Positions 1-6,134 of a stretch of DNA of 9,920 bases are shown here, one piece after another. The DNA lies in assembly GCA_017457555.1 (NCBI GenBank), contig JAFTHG010000128.1:1-9920 (forward strand), in the 5' to 3' direction. The notes under the pieces were generated by a model, which saw nothing but the letters and a program-made list of their open reading frames with translations, made no database searches and was not told the DNA's origin. This DNA comes from Kiritimatiellia bacterium (GTDB lineage Bacteria; Verrucomicrobiota; Kiritimatiellia; RFP12; DVOR01). The number at the start of each line of letters is the position of its first letter. Position 1 is the stretch's first letter. A program made the translations under genes and the position numbers.

Positions 1-285
1 AGTGACGCCGCAGAGGCGCGTCAGGTCGGCATTGAAGCAGTCAATGCCGCTGTCAGCGGAGCATATCGCAGCGGAACGATTGCTATTTTGCGTCAACCGG
101 GAGCTGACTATCAGATCTCTTATGCTGTCAAACCGCTCTCCTCGGTGGCAAAGCACACGCGAGAATTGCCGGATGAATACATTAATGCTGATGGCAATAA
201 TGTGACAGAGCAATTTTTGGAATATGCTCGGCCGATTATTGGCGCATTACCGGAAACCGCACGTTTCAATCAATTACGCAAGTAA
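1..285 (+). CDS. pfkA: 6-phosphofructokinase (PfkA family), C-terminal fragment
   Basis: The frame is open from base 1 and ends at TAA 283-285, giving the last 94 residues; the start lies upstream of the window. The enzyme phosphorylates fructose 6-phosphate to fructose 1,6-bisphosphate in glycolysis, in the cytosol. What is seen: the fragment begins SDAAEARQVGIEAVNAAVSG, the late helix of PfkA-family proteins (acidic residue, EA, VG, AV, AV.G), followed by a strand region and then RELPDEYI, G..VT and F.EYARPIIG, the usual C-terminal signature. This tail resembles PPi-dependent or mixed-type phosphofructokinases (EYARPLIG endings) more than the short E. coli ATP enzyme. The GGDG/GGDD motif that decides ATP or PPi use is outside the window, so the phosphoryl donor is unknown. 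The next gene starts 120 bases on behind a candidate promoter, so it is probably a separate transcript. Confidence 0.85.
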   Translation, partial: SDAAEARQVGIEAVNAAVSGAYRSGTIAILRQPGADYQISYAVKPLSSVAKHTRELPDEYINADGNNVTEQFLEYARPIIGALPETARFNQLRK

Positions 286-323
286 AGCGTGTATTGCAGG
301 ATGCGGTGAGGCAGAACGTTGCT

Positions 324-334
324 GGCTGTTAGCC
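324..334 (+). terminator. weak hairpin near a T6 run after the phosphofructokinase gene
   Basis: GGCT (324-327), loop GTT, AGCC (331-334) form a 4-bp stem, and TTTTTT follows at 345-350. The ten bases between stem and T-run make this a poor intrinsic terminator. It is the only terminator-like structure I see between the phosphofructokinase gene and the next gene. Confidence 0.2.
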
Positions 335-349
335 GAAAGTTGCGTTTTT

Positions 350-358
350 TGCTAAACT
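350..358 (+). promoter_or_regulatory. candidate extended -10 promoter for the TPR-transporter operon
   Basis: TGCTAAACT has the TGn extension plus a hexamer matching TATAAT at four of six positions. A weak -35 (TTAGCC, 329-334) lies 18 bases upstream. Transcription would start near 365, about 40 bases before the ATG at 406. This placement puts the 359-388 hairpin at the very 5' end of the mRNA. No strong -35 is present, so the call rests on position and the extended -10. Confidence 0.35.
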
Positions 359-388
359 ATTGCCCATTTCGTTTTGAGATTGGGCAAT
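359..388 (+). promoter_or_regulatory. 8-bp inverted repeat in the leader of the 672-aa gene
   Basis: ATTGCCCA (359-366) and TGGGCAAT (381-388) are perfect inverted copies around a 14-base loop. A 10-base palindrome, CTTTATAAAG (389-398), follows at once and runs into the ribosome binding site AAGGA (396-400). The repeat could be an operator, a 5' mRNA-stabilising hairpin, or a weak bidirectional terminator; its tail has only three consecutive T, which argues against a terminator. Its place between the candidate -10 and the ribosome binding site favours a regulatory or leader role. Confidence 0.45.
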
Positions 389-405
389 CTTTATAAAGGA
401 TACGA

Positions 406-2424
406 ATGTTGTTGAGACAGATTTTGGCAGGTATTACGATGACTCTCATCGCTGGTGCGATGTATGGGCAATCGGTTTTTGATATGCCGAAACTCTTTCC
501 TCAACATCGGCAATATCTGGCAGAATTCGTAACAGCTTTGCAAAAAGGCAACCTTCTTGCCGCTGAAACAGCCGCCCGGACAGCAATTAAGATTTTCCCG
601 AATGATGCCAATTGGCATTACAATGTGGCGTGTGTCTGTGCCAAAGGACGCCGGATTGATGAAGGACTCTTTTGGTTGAAGAAGGCTGTTGCGTGTGGCT
701 TCAATAATGTCAAACAGTTGCAGGAAGATGCCGATCTGATAGCCCTGCGTCAGACACCGGCCTTCGCTGAAATATTAGCAGCAGCACAAGATGCCCGTGG
801 TGAGCGCTCCAAAAATGCAGCATTGCATTCTGCGCGACATGAACAGGTCGCGCTTGGTGCAACGTTGACGGTTACAGCGCAGAACACCCAGTGGAATTGG
901 GACCCAGTGCAGGGCGGTTATATGATGACTCTGCTCTTGCAGGCTGGCGATCGCCGTCCCGTCGCGGAGCAGTATCGTGGCCCCTATGCTGAGTTGATTC
1001 AGACATGGTTGCGTGAAGGGACTGCCGCAGGGAATGCTGGTGACCTCTATGTGAATCGCGATGAAGACCGGACGCAGATACCGTATGAAGACTTCCCGTT
1101 GCTGACGCCGGTGGTCTATTCCGACGAAGCGCAGATTGCAAAAGCGCATGTGGGGGCTGCAAACGGTGTGTTTACTTCGGGCGCAGTGGCATATCCCGTT
1201 GTTGGATTGAGTACATTGTCTTTGGCAAATACACCGTTCTGGCGTTCGTTGCCACGCTTGATTGCTACAGAAGCTCAGGCAGATGTACTGGCCTTTCGAT
1301 TGGCAATGGCCAATCAACTTTATGTCTATGACGCCTCATCGGATTACAGTTTCCAGCATCAGGCAGATGTTTTGACCGCTGCGGCGACTCAGTTTATTCC
1401 TTCCGGATGTCGGGTAGGGAGCGATGCAGAGGCAAAGTCCAAGGCAAGTCGTTTGACCTCTTTGCTCTTTGCGGGTTTGGCTGCGTTCCGACCCGAAACC
1501 AAACAGATAATGTTGCAACGCGGTCTTTTGGTGCCCACGATGCAGATGCTGTTGCGCCAAAGTATTAAGGGGGCTCCCGATTATTGCACGTCGGCGGCTC
1601 ATCCAACGGTGTTTGATGTGGATGCGTTAGATGGTGAGGCTTTTATACGGGCAGCGCATGCATTGAAGCCGGAGCAGTTACCTGTCGCTTTTCAGATTGC
1701 CGCCCGCTATGAGTCAATGCCGCTTCAGTATGTAGATTACTTCGATGCTCCCAAAAGTGAACGCGTGTCGGATACACCGTGGTCGATTAAACGCGTCATT
1801 CGTGGGAAAAATCTGACACGCAAGTTGACCCTATCTGCGCAGGCTGTTGAGCCCGGCGTGACGTATCAGTGGTTTGTGGTGAATGGTGATCCCGATAAGA
1901 TTCGCATCCGTCCCTTAACGCAGGATGCATCGTTGACCACGCTTGAGGTGGATTACCATGGCGAATATGAGCAGCAGGGCTTCAAGATGCGGCATGTGGA
2001 TATTGCCTGTGTCGCGTTGCGGAAGGGAAAACCTGCCTCTGCGCCCTGTTTCGTATCGTTCCGTTATCTGGCAAATGAACGCCGCACCTATGATGCACAG
2101 GGACGTATCACTCAGATAGACTACAGGAGTCCGTCATCAGGCTTTGTTTATGAAGATCCGGCTCTCTCTGCATTCAAGAATTGGTGCGATGACTATCAGT
2201 ATGAAGGACACCAATTGCGGGGTTGGAAGCGAACGCTCCCGAATGGCGAAGAGCAACAGTTTGATGCGACAGGACGCCGGATTTTAGAAACGTATCCGGA
2301 TGGTTCGCCGAAGCGTGTGGTAAAAGTGTCGTATTTACCACGAGTGGATGCCAAAAGTAATGCGGTGTCATCACCAGCAATTGAACTGTTGCAAGCGGAT
2401 ACCGAGCACATTTTAACCCTTTAA
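406..2424 (+). CDS. secreted TPR protein with a large conserved unknown region (PVC-type)
   Basis: 672 aa. The ATG at 406 is preceded by AAGGA (396-400) at 5 bases. Residues 1-21 form a signal peptide (positive R4, hydrophobic stretch, likely cut before Q22), so the protein is exported. Residues 35-125 are TPR-like: paired helices with NVACVCAKGRRIDEGLFWLKKA, then the QEDADLIALRQTPAFAEIL ending typical of the end of a TPR group. Residues 145-460 are a region I know only from uncharacterised PVC proteins, with landmarks YVNRDEDR, YSDEA, PFWRSLPRL, FRPETKQ, HPTVFD and YVDYFD. Residues 475-555 look like a PKD/Ig-type beta sandwich (VTYQWFVVNGD). Residues 559-640 hold YDAQGRITQIDY and FDATGRRILETYPDG, which resemble YD/MORN-like short repeats. 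No catalytic motif is recognised. It lies 15 bases before the permease gene, so co-transcription is likely; a role as a periplasmic or surface partner of that transporter is only inferred from position. Function unknown. Confidence 0.8.
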   Translation: MLLRQILAGITMTLIAGAMYGQSVFDMPKLFPQHRQYLAEFVTALQKGNLLAAETAARTAIKIFPNDANWHYNVACVCAKGRRIDEGLFWLKKAVACGFNNVKQLQEDADLIALRQTPAFAEILAAAQDARGERSKNAALHSARHEQVALGATLTVTAQNTQWNWDPVQGGYMMTLLLQAGDRRPVAEQYRGPYAELIQTWLREGTAAGNAGDLYVNRDEDRTQIPYEDFPLLTPVVYSDEAQIAKAHVGAANGVFTSGAVAYPVVGLSTLSLANTPFWRSLPRLIATEAQADVLAFRLAMANQLYVYDASSDYSFQHQADVLTAAATQFIPSGCRVGSDAEAKSKASRLTSLLFAGLAAFRPETKQIMLQRGLLVPTMQMLLRQSIKGAPDYCTSAAHPTVFDVDALDGEAFIRAAHALKPEQLPVAFQIAARYESMPLQYVDYFDAPKSERVSDTPWSIKRVIRGKNLTRKLTLSAQAVEPGVTYQWFVVNGDPDKIRIRPLTQDASLTTLEVDYHGEYEQQGFKMRHVDIACVALRKGKPASAPCFVSFRYLANERRTYDAQGRITQIDYRSPSSGFVYEDPALSAFKNWCDDYQYEGHQLRGWKRTLPNGEEQQFDATGRRILETYPDGSPKRVVKVSYLPRVDAKSNAVSSPAIELLQADTEHILTL

Positions 2425-2439
2425 TGGACTAAGGTAACT

Positions 2440-4092
2440 ATGAAATTCTTAAACTTATCTCCTTTAACACAGAAACGCCTTGAACGTTTTCGTAGAAGTC
2501 GTGTGGCTTTTTGGTCGCTCCGCCTTCTGATTGTTTTGTATATCATCAGCTTAGGCGCAGAGTTTATTTGTAATGGTAAACCGTTGTTGATGCGTTTTGA
2601 TGGCGAATGGTCCTGCCCCTTTTTGATGACGCAACCGCCGGAAAGTGTGCAGAAGGCCACCGGTGAAGCAACGCATATTGACTATCGTCTCTTCACAAAG
2701 AGTGACTCCTTTAAGAAGAATGCTTCCAATTTTGTGCTTTTTGCTCCTGTGCGTTACTCGCCCGGAGAAACGTTGGATACGGCAGATTTGGAAGAAGACA
2801 AGGTCGTTACCCTGTCGTTGATTCCCAATCAGCCGGTGGGACGCTTTAATTTAACGCGTGATTTTGCAATTGTACGTCAGGATAACTGTAAGCAGTTTTT
2901 CCCCAACATGGATTTGCATGATGGCCATGTGAATTTGGCGGATGTGATTGATGTTACGCCGGAATTGCGTCAGGAAATCAATCGCCGTCTATTGGGTGAG
3001 GCGTGCGAATCGTACGAAACAACCGTTTCGCCGATGCCGCTTCGCGCCTTTAAGTGGCAACAGTTGAAGCTGATCCTTGCGCCAACGGCAGGAGGGGATC
3101 TGCCCGCAACCCTGCGTGTCAACTTACGGGCGATTCTGCCGGATAATCAGCGCTTCCTGCCAAAGTTGACCTATACGTTTACGCGTGTGGAGGATGAGCA
3201 GGGCAATTTGTCTGTCGTTACCTGCAAGTCGCGCGGCAAACAGACACCGGAACCTTCGGAAGCGCTTGCCGAACAGTTAAACGAATGGGCAACGCGTGGT
3301 TTCCAGAAGGATATCACGGCAGCGGACGGTCTTTCGTATGTGGATCCAGGTTCGGGCACCGTGTACGCAGTTTATTCCGGCAATAATATCCGTTTCCCAT
3401 TCCATCCGACGAGTCGCCATATCTTTGGTTTGGATGGTTCCGGGCGCGATGTCTTCTCGCGTATTGTGTATGCCACGCGTATTGCGATGAGTTTCGGTTT
3501 ACTCTTGGCAATCACTGCCACCGTATTAGGTATGACCATTGGCTCGATTCAGGGTTATTTCGGCGGCAAGGTGGATATTTGTGTTCAGCGTTTCACAGAG
3601 ATTTGGGCAGCGATGCCGTTCTTGTACATCATGGTTTTGGTGGGGGCAGTCTTTGGCCGTAGTTTCTGGTTGTTGCTCTTGGTCTATGGCCTTTTCTGCT
3701 GGTTGGGCTTGTCCTACTATATGCGTGCGGAATTCCTGCGTTTGCGTAATCGTCCCTTTGTGGCGGCGGCGCGTTGTCAGGGCTTGACGAATGCACGTAT
3801 TATCTTCCGCCATATTCTGCCAAATGCATTGACTCCGATTATTACGCTCTTCCCCTTCTTGTTGGTGGGTGCGATTGGTTCGCTGGTGTCGCTTGACTTC
3901 CTGGGCTTTGGTTTGCCGCCTTTGACGCCGAGTTGGGGTGAATTGCTGAATCAGGCTCAGACGTATCGTTGGGCATGGTGGTTGATTCTCTTCCCGGCGT
4001 TAGCGATTTTCACGGTGATGTTCCTTACCGTTATGGTGGGTGAAGGTGTGCGCAATGCATTTGACCCGAAACCGTTCAGCAAGCTTCAGTAA
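2440..4092 (+). CDS. YejE/OppC-type peptide ABC transporter permease with a large periplasmic insertion
   Basis: 550 aa; ATG at 2440 with AAGG (2431-2434) 5 bases upstream. This is an inner-membrane channel subunit of an oligopeptide importer. Residues 22-43 are the first membrane helix, followed by EFICNGKPLLMRFDGEW, the typical start of YejE (AELIAN.RPLL.RYDG). The permease domain runs from about 322 to 543: FGLDGSGRDVFSR at 329-341 just before the second helix, GYFGGKVD at 372-379, and the coupling EAA-like loop AAARCQGLTNARIIFRHILPN region at 442-462, which touches the ATPase. Further markers are SLDFLGFGLPP (484-494) and VGEGVRNAFDP (533-543). YejE/OppC proteins are usually about 300-380 aa. 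The excess is a block at about residues 113-317, between NFVLFAPVRYSPGETL, which matches the PPIPYS segment of YejE, and the FHPTSRHIFGLDGSGRD segment. Topology places this block in the periplasm. It has no domain I recognise. It is followed after 12 bases by the ATPase gene. Confidence 0.88.
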   Translation: MKFLNLSPLTQKRLERFRRSRVAFWSLRLLIVLYIISLGAEFICNGKPLLMRFDGEWSCPFLMTQPPESVQKATGEATHIDYRLFTKSDSFKKNASNFVLFAPVRYSPGETLDTADLEEDKVVTLSLIPNQPVGRFNLTRDFAIVRQDNCKQFFPNMDLHDGHVNLADVIDVTPELRQEINRRLLGEACESYETTVSPMPLRAFKWQQLKLILAPTAGGDLPATLRVNLRAILPDNQRFLPKLTYTFTRVEDEQGNLSVVTCKSRGKQTPEPSEALAEQLNEWATRGFQKDITAADGLSYVDPGSGTVYAVYSGNNIRFPFHPTSRHIFGLDGSGRDVFSRIVYATRIAMSFGLLLAITATVLGMTIGSIQGYFGGKVDICVQRFTEIWAAMPFLYIMVLVGAVFGRSFWLLLLVYGLFCWLGLSYYMRAEFLRLRNRPFVAAARCQGLTNARIIFRHILPNALTPIITLFPFLLVGAIGSLVSLDFLGFGLPPLTPSWGELLNQAQTYRWAWWLILFPALAIFTVMFLTVMVGEGVRNAFDPKPFSKLQ

Positions 4093-4104
4093 AGGTGTGA
4101 CGCA

Positions 4105-5085
4105 ATGTCTAATTCCGAACAACCCCTTCTTCAGGTTCGCAATCTCACGATTGCCTTTGAAAATGATGAAACACGTCAGGCTGTGACGACGGTTCAAAAT
4201 GTCTCCTTTGACGTGCATCGCGGCGAGATCCTCTGCATTGTCGGTGAGTCTGGGTGCGGTAAGTCGGTCAGTTCCATGTGCATTCCGCGCCTCTTGCCGT
4301 CGCCTCCGTCACGTATTCTGGGGGGCGAAATTCTCTTTGATGGCGTAGATTTGCTTCAGCTGTCAATGGATAAGGTTCGCGCCTATCGCGGTAAGAAGAT
4401 TGGTGTGATCTTTCAGGATCCGATGACGGCGCTGTCGCCATTGGTTCGCATTGGTGACCAGATTGTGGAAGCTGTGCGTATTCACGAACCTGAAATTACC
4501 AAAGATCGCGCCCGTGAACGCGCCTTGTTGTGGCTTGAAAAGGTCGGCATTCAGAATCCGGAATTGGCGATGCGCTGCTATCCCTACGAATTATCTGGCG
4601 GTATGCAGCAGCGTGTGATGATTGCCATGTGCCTGATTTTGGAACCGCAGTTGGTTATTGCTGACGAACCGACAACGGCGTTGGACGTGACCATTCAGGC
4701 GCAGGTTCTGGATTTGATGCTTCAACTGCATCGTAAAGATTCCGGCATGATTTTCATTACGCACGATATGGGCGTGGTCTATCGTATGGCGCACCGTGTA
4801 GCAGTGATGTACGCCGGTCAAGTGGTGGAGCAGGCAAATGCAAAGGACTTCTTTGCAGGTCCGAAGCATCCCTATGCCAGAGCTTTGCTGGAAGCCTTGC
4901 CTTCACACGCAACCCGTGGCAAGACGCTTCGCGCAATTCCCGGTCAAGTGCCGAGCCCCGGCAATTACGCTCCCGGCTGCCGTTTTGCAGAACGTTGCGA
5001 CTGCTCGCGTCCGGAGTGTGCGACAACGCCTCCTGAATTAGCTCCTGTTGGCACGCATCTGGTGCGTTGCCCGTATGCACAATGA
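4105..5085 (+). CDS. OppD/DppD-type peptide ABC transporter ATP-binding protein
   Basis: 326 aa, the usual DppD/OppD length. The ATG at 4105 is preceded by AAAGG (4091-4095), which overlaps the permease stop codon. It is a cytosolic ATPase that powers peptide import through the permease. Motifs: Walker A GESGCGKS (47-54), Q-loop FQDPMTAL (103-110), signature LSGGMQQR (163-170), Walker B LVIADEP (183-189), H-loop ITHD (218-221). The C-terminal oligopeptide-transporter domain follows from about 243, with KHPYARALLEALP and IPGQVPSPGNYAPGCRF. Cysteines 292, 298, 305 and 322 keep the C-x5-C-x6-C-x16-C spacing of DppD-type proteins, where they are thought to bind an iron-sulfur cluster; C300 is extra. 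YejF is a double-length ATPase, so this is not YejF. Opp/Dpp importers normally use an OppD/OppF pair, and no OppF follows: the next gene is tcdA. The partner must be elsewhere or the ATPase acts as a homodimer. Confidence 0.92.
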   Translation: MSNSEQPLLQVRNLTIAFENDETRQAVTTVQNVSFDVHRGEILCIVGESGCGKSVSSMCIPRLLPSPPSRILGGEILFDGVDLLQLSMDKVRAYRGKKIGVIFQDPMTALSPLVRIGDQIVEAVRIHEPEITKDRARERALLWLEKVGIQNPELAMRCYPYELSGGMQQRVMIAMCLILEPQLVIADEPTTALDVTIQAQVLDLMLQLHRKDSGMIFITHDMGVVYRMAHRVAVMYAGQVVEQANAKDFFAGPKHPYARALLEALPSHATRGKTLRAIPGQVPSPGNYAPGCRFAERCDCSRPECATTPPELAPVGTHLVRCPYAQ

Positions 5086-5807
5086 GTGAATCTGAAAGCG
5101 ATCAGACGCCTGACAATTCTCAGGCGTCTCCTTTTTTAATGCGGGCCTCAGCATTGCTGGGGGCGCAAACGCTTGCACGGTTGCAGGGGTTGCACCTTTT
5201 AATCGTTGGAGTTGGGGCCGTGGGTGGCGCCTGTGCAGAGGCGCTTGCGCGGAGCGGTGTGGGGCGTTTGACCTTAATAGATGGTGATTGTTTTGAAGCC
5301 AGTAATCTGAATCGTCAACCTTTCTCGTCGCAATCTGCGCTCGGAAAACCGAAGGTGGTCGTAACGTGCCAACAATTGGCTGACCGTGCGCCACCATGTT
5401 GTGTTAAGGGGAGCATTGAATTTATCTGCGCAGACTCGGTGGCAGCGCGATTGGAAGCCATCGCACCAGATGCCGTCATTGACGCAATTGATGACTTTTC
5501 TGCAAAGGTCGCACTTCTGGAAGCGTGTGTTCGCCGGAAAATTCCGGTGTGGTCTGCAATGGGTGCCGCTCGTAAACTGGATCCTTTGTCACTTAAAATA
5601 ACGGATATTTCCAAAACGCAAGTCTGTCCTTTGGCGCGAAAGGTGCGTCAGGAATTGCGCCGGAGAGGAATTGAAAAGGGGATTCGCTGCGTCTGGTCTG
5701 CGGAACCCGCTGCACCGCTTCACGGGGATATTTTGGGTTCGTACATGCCGGTTACGGCTGCGGCAGGATTAGTACTTGCGGCGGATGTTATCGCCTGTTA
5801 TCGCTGA
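5082..5807 (+). CDS. tcdA: tRNA threonylcarbamoyladenosine dehydratase (TcdA/CsdL family)
   Basis: 241 aa from the ATG at 5082, which overlaps the ATPase stop codon as ATGA (translational coupling; no good Shine-Dalgarno). TcdA is an E1-like enzyme that uses ATP to dehydrate t6A at position 37 of ANN-decoding tRNAs to cyclic t6A. Seen: SALLGAQTLARLQG then IVGVGAVG (41-48) with the nucleotide-binding GxGxxG; LARSGVGRLTLIDGD (55-69); SNLNRQ (74-79); GKPKV (88-92); VIDAIDDFSAKVALL (132-146); IPVWSAMGAARKLDP (154-168); ITDISKTQVCPLARKVR (173-189). The end GSYMPVTAAAGLVLAADVI matches the TcdA C-terminus. E. coli TcdA is 268 aa, so this copy is slightly short. The family also resembles ThiF/MoeB, but the KLDP...DI.KT...PLA region favours TcdA. 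A second possible start is ATG 5139 (M20), just after the terminator-like hairpin; it has no ribosome binding site and would trim part of the conserved N-terminus. Confidence 0.88.
   Translation: MSESESDQTPDNSQASPFLMRASALLGAQTLARLQGLHLLIVGVGAVGGACAEALARSGVGRLTLIDGDCFEASNLNRQPFSSQSALGKPKVVVTCQQLADRAPPCCVKGSIEFICADSVAARLEAIAPDAVIDAIDDFSAKVALLEACVRRKIPVWSAMGAARKLDPLSLKITDISKTQVCPLARKVRQELRRRGIEKGIRCVWSAEPAAPLHGDILGSYMPVTAAAGLVLAADVIACYR
5104..5137 (+). terminator. intrinsic-terminator-like hairpin inside the start of tcdA
   Basis: AGACGCCTGA (5104-5113) and TCAGGCGTCT (5120-5129) form a perfect 10-bp stem, six of ten pairs G-C, with the 6-base loop CAATTC. CC and then TTTTTT (5132-5137) follow. 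This is the form of a Rho-independent terminator. It starts 19 bases after the ATPase stop codon, the normal place for the end of an operon, but it lies in codons 8-19 of the tcdA frame. It may end the transporter transcript, act as an attenuator for tcdA, or both. Confidence 0.7.
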
Positions 5808-6134
5808 AACGGCCCTCGATTAATAAGCATTCAACTTGCAGGGGATGTAGTCTGTTCTTCATCCGTGTGCAGAAACACGTCTTCCTAAATACATAGTATC
5901 AACTATCACACCACTTAAGCGCCATCTCTGGAAGTGGGAACGTCCTGTCAGGTGCGCATATCAATCTTTTTGAAGTAAACCGATTGTCTTGGTGTGGCAG
6001 GGGCTTTGTTCCGTTGAGGTGCGTATCTTGAAAAGCAGTGGCAAAAAGAGATGGATTTAGTAGTGGTGTACTGATAAAAAACGTGCTACAGTGTAGGTAT
6101 TCGCAATGCTCGTAGTCCTAAATGGAGTTCAACA
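5808..6134 (+). other. non-coding stretch between tcdA and the glycosidase gene
   Basis: No ORF with a credible ribosome binding site and no tRNA-like fold is seen in these 327 bases. Two weak 5-bp hairpins lie early and compete for the same bases: GGATG (5843-5847) with CATCC (5860-5864), and CGTGT (5864-5868) with ACACG (5875-5879). An interrupted palindrome CCTGTCAGG is at 5944-5952. The last 80 bases hold the candidate promoter and ribosome binding site of the glycosidase gene. There is no clear terminator for tcdA. The rest shows nothing I can name. Confidence 0.6.
6084..6092 (+). promoter_or_regulatory. candidate extended -10 promoter for the GH2 gene
   Basis: TGCTACAGT has the TGn extension and matches TATAAT at four of six positions, and it follows an A-rich run (6074-6081). 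It resembles the TGCTAAACT found before the 406 gene. No clear -35 is present. Transcription would start near 6099, about 36 bases before the ATG at 6135. Confidence 0.35.

Noticed and set aside
2..205. Forward frame starting MTPQRRV at the window start
   Set aside because: It is out of frame with the phosphofructokinase tail, which has clear family signatures over the same bases.
775..1317. 180-codon open frame on the - strand
   Set aside because: It lies wholly inside the 672-aa gene, has no recognisable domain, is very rich in Cys, Arg and Gln as antisense shadows often are, and has no supporting start signal.
4105..5085. YejF assignment for the ATPase
   Set aside because: YejF is a fused double ATPase of about 530 aa; this protein has one nucleotide-binding domain and a DppD/OppD-type C-terminus.
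5949..6040. Imperfect direct repeat AGGTGCG(C/T)AT upstream of the GH2 gene
   Set aside because: Only about ten bases match before the copies diverge, which is expected by chance in this length.
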